This document shows positions 18,647 through 26,651 of a stretch of 64,000 bases of DNA, in pieces; position 1 is the stretch's first letter, and each line of letters starts with the position of its first letter. The notes below the pieces were generated by a model. That model saw only the letters and a program-made list of their open reading frames with translations, was not told the origin of the DNA and searched no databases. A program made the translations under genes and the position numbers. Source of the DNA: Spirosoma sordidisoli (lineage in GTDB: Bacteria > Bacteroidota > Bacteroidia > Cytophagales > Spirosomataceae); assembly GCF_004138325.1 (NCBI RefSeq), contig NZ_SBLB01000009.1, positions 124,001 through 188,000 of the forward strand. Reading direction: 5' to 3'.

Positions 18647-19438
18647 ATGGAACAACGTTCTGCCCAACAAAGCATCTTAAACCTCTTCCGGCTTCATGGT
18701 CAAACAGCGCTGGTAACGGGAGGCAACCGCGGTCTGGGTCTGGCCATGGCCCAGGCGCTGGCCGAAGCCGGAGCCAACATTATGATTGCGGCCCGCGACG
18801 AAGCAACCAACCAGCAGGCAGCTGAAAAACTCAGATCGCTTTACGGAATTGAGTGCTTAAGCACGTCCTGTGACGTAACGAATGAAGAAAGCGTACGAGC
18901 CGCTGTGGCGCAAACGATTGACCAGTTTGGCAAGATCGACGTGCTGGTCAACTCAGCAGGTATCAACATTCGGGGGGCCATTGAGACCCTTTCACTGGAC
19001 GATTTTAAAAAAGTGCAGGAGGTCAACGTAACCGGCACCTGGCTGTTCTGCCGCGAGGTGACGCCAATCATGAAACAGCACGGCTACGGGCGCATCATCA
19101 ATATGGGGTCGATGCTGGCGCTAACGGCCCTTGCCGAACGAACGCCCTACGCCACCAGCAAAGGCGCTATTTTACAGCTGACCCGGGCCTTAGCCATGGA
19201 AGTAGCCAAAGAAGGCATCACGGTCAACGCCATCTTACCCGGCCCGTTTGCCACCGAGATAAACCTCCCGCTGTTGAACGACCCCGAGAAGTACCAGGCT
19301 TTCATCGCTAAAATTCCGCTGGGACGCTGGGGTGAGCTCCATGAGATTGGTGGCATCGCGCTGTTCCTGGCCAGCCCAGCCTCCAGCTACGTGACTGGAG
19401 CCTGCTTTTCGGTAGATGGTGGCTGGGTGGCGCAGTAG
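18647..19438 (+). CDS. SDR-family oxidoreductase (gluconate 5-dehydrogenase/KduD-like)
   Basis: 263 residues, classical short-chain dehydrogenase. The cofactor motif is TGGNRGLG at 24-31, with NSAG at 102-105 and catalytic Ser155, Tyr168 and Lys172 (YATSK). It ends with the conserved VTGACFSVDGGWVAQ. The N-terminal ILNLFRLHGQTALVTGG resembles gluconate 5-dehydrogenase and 2-deoxy-gluconate 3-dehydrogenase (KduD) types, which reduce or oxidise keto-sugar acids with NAD(P)H. KduI is encoded about 4 kb away, so a role in uronate breakdown is possible but not shown. It converges on the epimerase gene with 51 bases between. Confidence 0.85.
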   Translation: MEQRSAQQSILNLFRLHGQTALVTGGNRGLGLAMAQALAEAGANIMIAARDEATNQQAAEKLRSLYGIECLSTSCDVTNEESVRAAVAQTIDQFGKIDVLVNSAGINIRGAIETLSLDDFKKVQEVNVTGTWLFCREVTPIMKQHGYGRIINMGSMLALTALAERTPYATSKGAILQLTRALAMEVAKEGITVNAILPGPFATEINLPLLNDPEKYQAFIAKIPLGRWGELHEIGGIALFLASPASSYVTGACFSVDGGWVAQ

Positions 19439-19489
19439 AAGAATGGCCTGTTCGCTGAAATACCAACGGCGACACATGCAGTTTGACCG

Positions 19490-20395
19490 TTAGTCGCTCT
19501 GCCTGACGTATTTACGCCAGTTGTGCTGCTCTTTAAAACCAAGCACCTCCCGAATTTTTCGGTTCGAAAATAAGGCTTCGTTTTCCTCCAGTTCCCGAAC
19601 AATCGGTACACCCGGGAAATAGGTTTCGGCCAGTTCTTTGCTGCTGATAACGGCCCCGTTATGATCGTTCCCTGCGTTGAACACCTGAAAACCCAGGTTG
19701 TCTTTTTGCAAACATAAATCCACAATCTGCCCCAGATCACGCGCGTCAATGTAACAGAAAGCATTCCGGCGTCGCACCTCAGGGTTAGCCAGGTAGTACG
19801 GAAACAGTTCAGCATATTCGTGGGGCTCAATCACGTTCCCGATCCGAAGTGCGTAGATATCGACACCAGACCGTCGCTGGAAGCTCCGCGCCGTTTTTTC
19901 GTTGACCACCTTCGATAATCCGTAACTATCCATCGGATCGACGTCGTAATCCTCTTCTAGTGGCAAAACGCCTGGATTGGTTTTGCCGTCTGAAAAACAT
20001 ATGCCGTAGGTGGTCTCGGAGGAAGCAATAATTATTTTCCGGATACCGAGTTTTACAGCCGCTTCAATCACGTTATAGGTGCCAATGGTGTTGACCCGAA
20101 ACGTTTCGTTATCCGGCTTGATCAGGATTCGGGGTACGGCAGCAAAATGAACGACGGCATCAAACCTGGGGACGCCGTTGCCCGGCTCTAGCTCGTCGAG
20201 CCCCGCATAGGAACTCATGGCGTTGAAAATTTGCCCGGAGTCGGTTATATCCGCGATTAGGTTGTCGACCCCCGGATGATTCAAAGGGACCAGGTCTACA
20301 TTCATTACCCGGTGTCCCTGGTCAAGCAGGTAAGGAATTACGTGTTTTCCTGCTTTTCCCGATCCCCCCGTAAAAAAAATCCGCATGGCTGTCAT
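19490..20395 (-). CDS. NAD-dependent epimerase/dehydratase family protein
   Basis: 301 residues from the ATG at 20395; the frame is open to a TTG at 20422, which is not used. A second ATG at 20386 (MRIFFTGGSG) is equally possible. Extended SDR: the Rossmann motif is TGGSGKAG at 9-16, the DAVVHFAA block is near 79-86, Ser125/126 lies in IASSETTYG, and the active site is Tyr158-x3-Lys162 (DSYGLSKVVNEK). C-terminal FCYIDARDLGQ and VFNAGNDHNGA blocks are typical of sugar-nucleotide epimerases and related dehydrogenases. The substrate is not identifiable; a uronate- or nucleotide-sugar role would fit the surroundings. Probably monocistronic, with a -7 element at 20462-20469. Confidence 0.85.
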   Translation of the reverse strand: MTAMRIFFTGGSGKAGKHVIPYLLDQGHRVMNVDLVPLNHPGVDNLIADITDSGQIFNAMSSYAGLDELEPGNGVPRFDAVVHFAAVPRILIKPDNETFRVNTIGTYNVIEAAVKLGIRKIIIASSETTYGICFSDGKTNPGVLPLEEDYDVDPMDSYGLSKVVNEKTARSFQRRSGVDIYALRIGNVIEPHEYAELFPYYLANPEVRRRNAFCYIDARDLGQIVDLCLQKDNLGFQVFNAGNDHNGAVISSKELAETYFPGVPIVRELEENEALFSNRKIREVLGFKEQHNWRKYVRQSD

Positions 20396-20461
20396 GTTGT
20401 TCTTATATGAACGTCTGATCAATTAGGCTACATTGCCTGTAGCACTAACAAACTTCACGAA

Positions 20462-20469
20462 CAAAAGTA
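20462..20469 (-). promoter_or_regulatory. Possible -7 element for the epimerase gene
   Basis: The minus strand reads TACTTTTG, a perfect TAnnTTTG match and identical to the element at 1954-1947. It lies 66 bases before the ATG at 20395. No clear -33 TTG. Confidence 0.4.
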
Positions 20470-20726
20470 ACCTGCATTGGGGCTAAAATCAGCGAAGTTA
20501 CTTCCATTTTCAGAGGAGTAGGCAGTCGGGGCAAACCACTTGCCGATACCTGCTCATTGTCTTATGGGTCAGCCTCAAACAGATACAGAGTTTGCAGGAC
20601 GCTTATTGACAGTTTTGTGGCTATACGTGGTCAGCAATTGTTTACCCTCAAGTGTGGTCAGCAACATGCCGCGGCCTAAGTTCGGTCTCGCAGCTGTGCA
20701 GGTGATGATATCCGTTTAACAGGAAA

Positions 20727-20765
20727 CAAACAAAGCTGCCATGACGCTCATGACAGCTTTGTTTG
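20727..20765 (-). terminator. Hairpin terminator after the alpha/beta hydrolase
   Basis: CAAACAAAGCTG (20727-20738) pairs perfectly over 12 bases with CAGCTTTGTTTG (20754-20765). Further pairing toward the loop (CATG/CATG) is interrupted by one mismatch. It begins 13 bases past the hydrolase stop. The arms are T/A-rich at the base, so it could work in both directions. Confidence 0.7.
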
Positions 20766-20778
20766 ATGTACAGGCCCA

Positions 20779-21600
20779 CTACGACTTGATAAAGGCCAGT
20801 ATATCAGCGTTGATGGTAGGCGCTTCGGTCGTAGGCATGCCGTGCGGAAAGCCTGGGTAGGTGATCAGTTTGCCCTGCTTTAACAGCTTAGCCGCTTTCA
20901 CGGCTGTCTGCTCATAGGGAACAATCTGATCATCTTCGCCGTGTAGCACCAGCACCGGTATGTCCACGCTTTTGAGGTCTTCCGTGAAGTCGGTTTCCGA
21001 AAACGCCCTGATGCCGTCGTGATGCGCTTTAACGCTGCCCATCATGCCCTGACGCCACCAGTTGTTTCGAATGCCCTGCGATACCGTAGCCCCCTCCCGG
21101 TTATAGCCGTAGAAAGGCAGGGTAAAATCATGAAAATACTGCGGGCGATGGTTGGCCGTACCTTCCCGGATTTCATCAAAAACTGACATCGGAATACCCT
21201 CGGGGTTAGTCTCGGTTTGTACCATAATTGGCGTTACCGCACTGACTAACACAGCCTTAGCCACCCGCCCCTGACCATGTTGAGCCACATACCGGATAAC
21301 CTCGCCCCCGCCCGTCGAGTGACCGATGTGTATGGCATCCTTCAGATCGAGAAACTGAACCAGCTCGGCTACGTCGGCTGCGTACGTTTTCATGTTATGC
21401 CCCTCGGATGTTTGGGACGATCGGCCATGCCCCCGACGATCATGGGCAATGACCCGAAAGCCCTGGCTGACGAAAAACATCATCTGGATATCCCAGTCGT
21501 CGCTCGATAACGGCCAGCCGTGATGAAAAACGATAGGTTGACCGGTTCCCCAATCTTTGTAGAAAATCTCGGTTCCGTCACTCACAGTGATCTTGCTCAT
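20779..21600 (-). CDS. Alpha/beta hydrolase, non-haem chloroperoxidase/arylesterase type
   Basis: 273 residues, the usual length for cofactor-free haloperoxidase/perhydrolase-type esterases. The oxyanion region is HHGWPLSSDDW, and HDRRGHGRS is present. Catalytic Ser95 sits in GHSTGGGE, the acid is Asp223 or Asp224 in GEDDQIVP, and His253 is in FPHGMP. No signal peptide, so cytoplasmic. Members hydrolyse small esters and can form peracids from carboxylic acids; true physiological substrates are generally unknown. It stands alone, followed by a strong hairpin. Confidence 0.9.
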   Translation of the reverse strand: MSKITVSDGTEIFYKDWGTGQPIVFHHGWPLSSDDWDIQMMFFVSQGFRVIAHDRRGHGRSSQTSEGHNMKTYAADVAELVQFLDLKDAIHIGHSTGGGEVIRYVAQHGQGRVAKAVLVSAVTPIMVQTETNPEGIPMSVFDEIREGTANHRPQYFHDFTLPFYGYNREGATVSQGIRNNWWRQGMMGSVKAHHDGIRAFSETDFTEDLKSVDIPVLVLHGEDDQIVPYEQTAVKAAKLLKQGKLITYPGFPHGMPTTEAPTINADILAFIKS

Positions 21601-22052
21601 GTTTTTGAGGTTATAAGTTGATAATCAATAAAACCAGAAGTCGGCGTCTACAGCCCATTACGTCAGCAGTGTAGGTTAAGAGCGTAATAGCCTGTTAGCC
21701 AGACCAACTAAAACAACCCGAATTGCAGGAGCAAACCTACGGGCTGCCAGGCTGACGTAAGCGGTATAAACAGCGGAGAATACAGTACAAAGTGAGGAAT
21801 CCGACACAGACTGGCTCTGCAAGTCAGTAAGAAGGAAATAAACTAACGCAAGGGGCCATAGGATGCCCGGATCAGGAACGGCCCGTCAGTCAGCGGTATG
21901 ACGGGATTCTGGGGACTGTGACGGTGGTATGCAATCAACCCGTATCTTCGTCCAGAACGGGCGTTGTATGGCTCACGGGGCGGTTGGCCTGAAGCTGTCC
22001 CGCCGTTCCGAAGCCGCTTGTGGAAGCCGACACCCGTCCGGTCATTTCTGAG
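21601..22052. other. Intergenic region upstream of the recombinase
   Basis: 452 bases between the divergent hydrolase and recombinase genes. A TAGGTTTG (-7-like) is present on the minus strand at 21739-21732 for the hydrolase. I see no tRNA, no obvious core-site duplication and no gene. If the recombinase has an attachment site, it could lie here, but nothing marks it. Confidence 0.45.
21732..21739 (-). promoter_or_regulatory. Possible -7 element for the alpha/beta hydrolase
   Basis: The minus strand reads TAGGTTTG, matching TAnnTTTG, about 130 bases before the ATG at 21600. No -33 TTG is seen at the expected spacing, so this may be chance. Confidence 0.3.
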
Positions 22053-23291
22053 ATGTCAACGCAGGTAAAAGAGGTTATGACGGATCCATCGTCGAAGTCA
22101 GTCCGGGTAGTGCGTGCGGCTGCCAGTGCAGCGCCCGGGAAGGCAATCACCCGGTATACGGTCAGTCAAATCATCCGCTATTTTGCGGCCGACCTCCCGG
22201 CCTCCAGCAATTATCCCAGACACGCGAAATCGTACTTACTGTATTGTCTGGAGCATGATTTTAGCATCGATGGAATGAGTTTTGCCCGTTATACGGCCGA
22301 TCTGCCTCCCAACCGCGTTTCGCCCATTCGGAAGTTTCTGTTGTTTTACCAGTCGATGGGTCAGCCCACCGTCATGGCCGACCCCAAAACCGCTAAACTA
22401 CCCGCAGCTGCCAACGAACTGATTCTTCGATTCATCCGGGAAGCCAAGAACCTGAGAGGTGATCGATCGAAAGAAACCTACACCAAAGCACTGAATGCCT
22501 TTTTTTTGTACGTCGACAATCAGCAGCAATCCGGCCTCTCGGCCTCGTTGAGCGGGCAAACCGTATCTGACTTTGTTCTGCACCTGAAAGACAATGGGTA
22601 CTCGGCGTTTACGGTGAATGTATACCTGTCGGCTCTCAAACAACTGGCGGTCTGGTGTATTCGGCAACGGGAGCCGCTGCAACTAAACACCGACCAGCTC
22701 AACAGCCTGCGCGATATTCAGGATGTGCGGGGGCTGGCCGTTGAGCGGACGTTTTATAAAGACAGTCTGGAGGCCCATGAACGCGAGCAGTTGCTGGCCG
22801 GCGTAACCTCCCCCCGCGACAAAGCGATCCTGGCCCTGCTGGGTCTGGAAGGCCTGCGCACCGTAGAAGTAACCCGACTCCGGCTGAGTGATCTGGACTT
22901 CGACCGGCAGCAGTTACACATTCTGGGTAAAGGCCGAAACACGAAAAAGGCGATCAAGTTCTTCGCCGGCTGCCGGCTGATTATGCAGGAATACCTAACC
23001 GAAGCCGGCCGCTGGCCCATCCGGCCCGACCAGCGCGGAGAGTTCCTTTTTCAGGATTTAAAGACCCATCAGATCCGCTACATCGTTGATAAACAACTGA
23101 ATCAGCATGGCCTGAAACGCACCGGAATGTCGGCCCACAGTTTGCGCCATACCGTGGGTCAGCTCCTCCTCGAAGAAGGGGTTAGTCTTGAGCACGTGCA
23201 ACAGCACCTGCGTCACGAAACGCTCGAAACCACCCAGTTCTATACCAAGAAAAAAACGAGGAAAACGTACCTTCAGCAAATGCCCGACTGA
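22053..23291 (+). CDS. Tyrosine recombinase / integrase
   Basis: 412 residues from the ATG at 22053. The frame is open to a GTG at 22020, and an ATG at 22077, preceded by AAAGAGG, is an alternative. The N-terminal core-binding domain (about 115-225) shows KETYTKALNAFFLYV and NVYLSALKQLAVW. The catalytic domain has Arg269 (LEGLRTVEVTRL), Lys293 (GKGRNTKK), His362-x2-Arg365 (HSLRH), His388 (HLRHE) and Tyr397 (TTQFYTKK), so the full active set is present. The extra N-terminal stretch (about 30-100) is not recognised. No excisionase, transposition partner or cargo is adjacent, so it is either a lone integrase left from an element or a Xer-like enzyme. Confidence 0.88.
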   Translation: MSTQVKEVMTDPSSKSVRVVRAAASAAPGKAITRYTVSQIIRYFAADLPASSNYPRHAKSYLLYCLEHDFSIDGMSFARYTADLPPNRVSPIRKFLLFYQSMGQPTVMADPKTAKLPAAANELILRFIREAKNLRGDRSKETYTKALNAFFLYVDNQQQSGLSASLSGQTVSDFVLHLKDNGYSAFTVNVYLSALKQLAVWCIRQREPLQLNTDQLNSLRDIQDVRGLAVERTFYKDSLEAHEREQLLAGVTSPRDKAILALLGLEGLRTVEVTRLRLSDLDFDRQQLHILGKGRNTKKAIKFFAGCRLIMQEYLTEAGRWPIRPDQRGEFLFQDLKTHQIRYIVDKQLNQHGLKRTGMSAHSLRHTVGQLLLEEGVSLEHVQQHLRHETLETTQFYTKKKTRKTYLQQMPD

Positions 23292-23299
23292 GCCCAACC

Positions 23300-23336
23300 G
23301 GCAGAGCCAGTCAGCCATCCCTCGGCTGGCTTTGCC
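23300..23336. terminator. Bidirectional hairpin between convergent genes
   Basis: GGCAGAGCCAG (23300-23310) pairs with CTGGCTTTGCC (23326-23336) over 11 bases with one G-T pair and a 15-base loop. It lies nine bases after the recombinase stop and 22 bases from the kduI stop. Confidence 0.65.
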
Positions 23337-23357
23337 ATACATCAGGTGCCGGATGGT

Positions 23358-24230
23358 TTACCGCAGTTCGTTGATGGCGCAGAAATCCATGTCGCCATAA
23401 TCCAGGTTTTCGCCGGCCATACCCCAGATGAAGGTGTAATTGGATGTACCGGCGCCCGCATGGATCGACCAGTTTGGCGAGATTACAGCCTCTTCGTTAT
23501 GCACCCAGATATGCCGGGTTTCCTGAGGCTCGCCCATCAAATGACAGACGGCCTGCCCCTCGGGCACTTCGAAATAAAAATACACTTCCATCCGCCGGTC
23601 ATGAACGTGGGCGGGCATGGTGTTCCAGACACTCCCGGTTTTCAGTTCGGTCATTCCCATCTGTAGCTGGCAGGTCGGCAACACCTGATTGATCAGCATC
23701 TGATTGATGGTCCGTTCGTTGGCGGTATCAACACTTCCCAGATTGAGCTGGTTGGCATCGGCCCGGGCAATCTTTCGGCTGGGGTAGGTTTGGTGAGCGG
23801 GCGTCGAGTTGAGGTAAAGCCGGGCGGGTGCCTGATCATCCATCGACGAAAACTCAACGGCGCGGGTGCCTTTGCCCAGGTAAAGGGCCTCTTTATAACC
23901 GAGGTCGTATATCGTACCGTCGGCTATGATCCGGCCGGGCCCGCCTACGTTGATTACGCCCAGCTCACGGCGTTCCAGAAAATAAGCAGCTTTCAGCTGT
24001 TCGGGTGCTACCAGCGGGCAGGACCCATCGACGGGCAGTACTCCGCCCGTCAGGTATCGATCGAAGAACGAGAGTGTCCAGCGAAACTGGTTGGGAACGA
24101 ACAGGTCCTGTATAAGAAATTGCCGACGGAGCTGCGCCGTGTTCATACCCTGTACCTCAGCTGGCGAGGAGGCATACCGGCTTTCGAATGCGGTCTGTGG
24201 GGCGATCTCTGGTGTGTGTGTATGCTGCAT
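23358..24230 (-). CDS. kduI: 5-dehydro-4-deoxy-D-glucuronate isomerase
   Basis: 290 residues from the ATG at 24230, chosen for AAAGAA just upstream and normal length; an ATG at 24266 would add 12 residues. Close to KduI along its whole length: ELGVINVGGPG, WNTMPAHVHDRRMEVYFYFE, GEPQETRHIWVHNEEAVI, FIWGMAGEN. The zinc ligands are His208, His210, Glu215 and His257, each 12 beyond the E. coli numbering. The cytosolic enzyme converts 5-keto-4-deoxyuronate, from pectin or glycosaminoglycan unsaturated uronates, to 2,5-diketo-3-deoxygluconate. It is the last gene of the minus-strand block, 45 bases after the GH78 gene, consistent with rhamnogalacturonan use. Confidence 0.96.
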   Translation of the reverse strand: MQHTHTPEIAPQTAFESRYASSPAEVQGMNTAQLRRQFLIQDLFVPNQFRWTLSFFDRYLTGGVLPVDGSCPLVAPEQLKAAYFLERRELGVINVGGPGRIIADGTIYDLGYKEALYLGKGTRAVEFSSMDDQAPARLYLNSTPAHQTYPSRKIARADANQLNLGSVDTANERTINQMLINQVLPTCQLQMGMTELKTGSVWNTMPAHVHDRRMEVYFYFEVPEGQAVCHLMGEPQETRHIWVHNEEAVISPNWSIHAGAGTSNYTFIWGMAGENLDYGDMDFCAINELR

Positions 24231-24275
24231 AGTTATTTCTTTCGTCACAAAGCCGCCGAAAGGCATAAGAAGTGG

Positions 24276-26531
24276 TTACCTGACGACCCAATGATACGCA
24301 CCAGCTGGTACATCGTCGATTTTCCAGAAGTTACCGGCCGATACGGCTTTAATCCGTTTGCCATCCTGCCAGACCTCGCCCTTTGCCGATTTACGGGGCA
24401 AATAAACGACAGCCCGGCAATTTCCGGGCAAGGTAAGCCGCAAATCAAACTGATCCGACTCGTTCTGGAAACTGAGCGCCAACGGGCCCCGCAGGGTGGT
24501 AAGTTGAAGTTCAGCCTGTTTCAACGTATCGGGCTGGGGCTTGATCTGGATCTGTTCATGGGCCGGGCTCAGGGCTTCGACTCCCATTAGCTTACGAACG
24601 ATGATGTTGGCGGGTGCGGCTCCCCAGGCATGGTTCCAGTCCTGGTTGGGTTTGTACCGCGTATCCCAGGCTTCGGTTGTCATCGTAGACCCGGTCCGGA
24701 TCATGTTATACCAGCTCCGTTCGTCGGTGGCGGTCAGCAGCGCCAGCGCGTAGGCACTTTCGCCGGCGTTGTAGAGCGCGTCCATCAGAAACTGGGACCC
24801 ATAAACGCTGCAGGCCATCCCGCGGGATCGGATATGATGCAGCACGGCCCGTTGATGCTTTTCAGGAACCAGCCCGAAGGCCAGCGCCATCATGTTAGCG
24901 TGCAGCGACGAGTGATCGGTTCCTTCTCCATCGCGGATCAGACCCGACTTGGGTTCTACAAACGTTTGCCGGAAAGCCCGCTTCACCTGTTCCATTCGGG
25001 CAAGTAAAAAAGCAGCATCGGCTTTTTTATTCAGTTCGCTGGCCAGCTTCGCCATATAACCCAAAGCCTGGTAATGGAAGGCATTTACGACCGCATTGTA
25101 ATCCCGAAACACAAATCCGTCGGTTTCGCCGGCTTCTTTTTTTCCGAGCCCCAGCACGCCCTGCTGCGGCCAGTCGACAATATCCTGAATGGTAGAACGA
25201 CCATCGAAGGTATCATAATGTATGGATTGCCGAAAGGCCTCGTTTTGCAGTCCGGTTCGGGTACTGATCAATCCATCAGCCCTGGCCAGCGGCAGCAGCA
25301 GCTTGGCTTTCAGGTCAGGGTACAACGCCTGTGCAGTTCTGATATCACCCGAGTTGAGGTAGTCGTACCAGGCAACCAGGATGTTCTGCAACGACCATTC
25401 TGTAGGCCATGTGGCATGAAAGACCAGGTAGTTCAGCGATCGCTTGGCCATCGTAAACTCCGCGTCGGTAGCGTAATGAGAGAGCTGGTTGATCAGCGCA
25501 TCGGCCTCATAGGGAATCCGTTCCCGGTCACCATCAACGTAATAGCCCGTAAACGTAGTAGCCCGGATGGTATGCTTACATAAATCCCAGATCTGGTTGA
25601 GGGTCGAGTCCGAAGACGTAAATGTCGTTGCTGTTTCATCGAACGGGTACGTGATGGTGTGCCGCACCAGCTGATCGATGCGGACGGACGGATTCGGCAA
25701 CTCGACCTCCACATAGCGAAAGGGCAGCACTTCGCCGATGTAGTCGGGCATGCGTATGGCTTTGGGTCCGGTATTGCGTTTGTCCGACAAAAACTGAACC
25801 GCGTACTCGTGCGTCCCTTTCTGCAATCGTAGCCAGATTCGGCGGTATCGAACAGTACCGCGGGGCCTGGAATCGACGTGACGGTCGGGCGTTAGGGCCT
25901 CGCCAATATGAAGCAGCACCGAATCCTGATCGGTGGCTGCCGTAGCCGTCAGTCTGACCTGACCGAAGGTAGCTTTTCCAAAATCGTACAACCGTCGCCG
26001 GTCGGTGGTAGCGGGCTGCGGACGGGGCTGGTCAACGGTCCGGGTGAGCGGGTAGTACGGTATTTCGTAGGGAGCCAGGCGAGATGCTGTTCGGAACGCC
26101 CGCGGAGCTGAATAGTTGCTTTCCTGATTACGCTCATTCCAGATTTTAACCCGCCAGTAATAGACCCGACTGGTATCGAGCGGGTTTCCTCCCAATACGA
26201 CGCCCACACTCTGACGACTTATAACTTTGCCGGAATCCCAAACGTCGGCGGAACCGGCCTGCGTGGTCGAAACCTGCACCTGGTAGGCCGTTTGGCCACT
26301 CGACGATACTACCCAGCTAAACGCCGGACGTTCACTACGGATGAGCGCATACTGACCCGGAAAACGAATGGAATCGGCGGTCGTAAGCGTCAGGTTCGTC
26401 AGGAAACCCTGTTGCCAAACCCGGTCGGTATGCAACAGAAGGTCGGTGCGGAGCGCGGTAGGCGGAGTTTGGGCTAGCGCCGTCGTTTGACCGACTAGCA
26501 CGAAGAGTCCCCACACGAAGAGTTTAGTCAT
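24276..26531 (-). CDS. GH78-type alpha-L-rhamnosidase-like protein, exported
   Basis: 751 residues with a signal peptide (about 1-20, TTALAQ). An N-terminal fibronectin-III-like domain (RPAFSWVVSSSGQTAYQVQV, ...YYWRVKIWNERNQES) is followed by a beta-sandwich (LYDFGKATFGQVRL), an (alpha/alpha)6 barrel from about 300 and a C-terminal sandwich. The motif YYVDGDRERIPYEAD (Asp335, Arg336, Glu337, Arg338) corresponds to the DCPQREER active-site block of GH78, and TMTTEAWD plus WNHAWGAAPANIIVRK match the later barrel blocks. Expected role: release of terminal rhamnose in the periplasm. It is shorter than many GH78 enzymes and lacks the usual CPQ residues, so the exact specificity is open. It directly precedes kduI. 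Confidence 0.82.
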   Translation of the reverse strand: MTKLFVWGLFVLVGQTTALAQTPPTALRTDLLLHTDRVWQQGFLTNLTLTTADSIRFPGQYALIRSERPAFSWVVSSSGQTAYQVQVSTTQAGSADVWDSGKVISRQSVGVVLGGNPLDTSRVYYWRVKIWNERNQESNYSAPRAFRTASRLAPYEIPYYPLTRTVDQPRPQPATTDRRRLYDFGKATFGQVRLTATAATDQDSVLLHIGEALTPDRHVDSRPRGTVRYRRIWLRLQKGTHEYAVQFLSDKRNTGPKAIRMPDYIGEVLPFRYVEVELPNPSVRIDQLVRHTITYPFDETATTFTSSDSTLNQIWDLCKHTIRATTFTGYYVDGDRERIPYEADALINQLSHYATDAEFTMAKRSLNYLVFHATWPTEWSLQNILVAWYDYLNSGDIRTAQALYPDLKAKLLLPLARADGLISTRTGLQNEAFRQSIHYDTFDGRSTIQDIVDWPQQGVLGLGKKEAGETDGFVFRDYNAVVNAFHYQALGYMAKLASELNKKADAAFLLARMEQVKRAFRQTFVEPKSGLIRDGEGTDHSSLHANMMALAFGLVPEKHQRAVLHHIRSRGMACSVYGSQFLMDALYNAGESAYALALLTATDERSWYNMIRTGSTMTTEAWDTRYKPNQDWNHAWGAAPANIIVRKLMGVEALSPAHEQIQIKPQPDTLKQAELQLTTLRGPLALSFQNESDQFDLRLTLPGNCRAVVYLPRKSAKGEVWQDGKRIKAVSAGNFWKIDDVPAGAYHWVVR

Positions 26532-26610
26532 TGAGTACAGCTGTCGGTAGTCGGTTCAGGGCCGACAGTCGGTTGATTTCGGAGAAAAGCCTGAATGCTC
26601 CCGTCGCTAC

Positions 26611-26637
26611 TAACCGGTGCTGTTATAAAACCGGTTA
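26611..26637 (-). terminator. Hairpin after the aldo/keto reductase
   Basis: TAACCGGT (26611-26618) pairs perfectly with ACCGGTTA (26630-26637), loop 11 bases, 15 bases beyond the stop at 26652. It suggests that the GH78-kduI pair is a separate transcript or receives only read-through. The stem is short and has no T run. Confidence 0.5.
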
Positions 26638-26651
26638 AACGTATGGTTCGG

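Larger units (their letters stand above)
20396..20778. other. Intergenic region with promoter and terminator
   Basis: 383 bases between two minus-strand genes. It contains a -7 element for the epimerase and the strong hairpin ending the alpha/beta-hydrolase gene. It also has a short direct repeat, GTGGTCAGCAA, at 20627-20637 and 20653-20663, of unknown meaning. No gene is supported. Confidence 0.5.

Noticed and set aside
20627-20663. Direct repeat GTGGTCAGCAA as a possible insertion-sequence trace
   Set aside because: Only two 11-base copies 26 bases apart, no inverted ends or transposase remnant; it could be chance.
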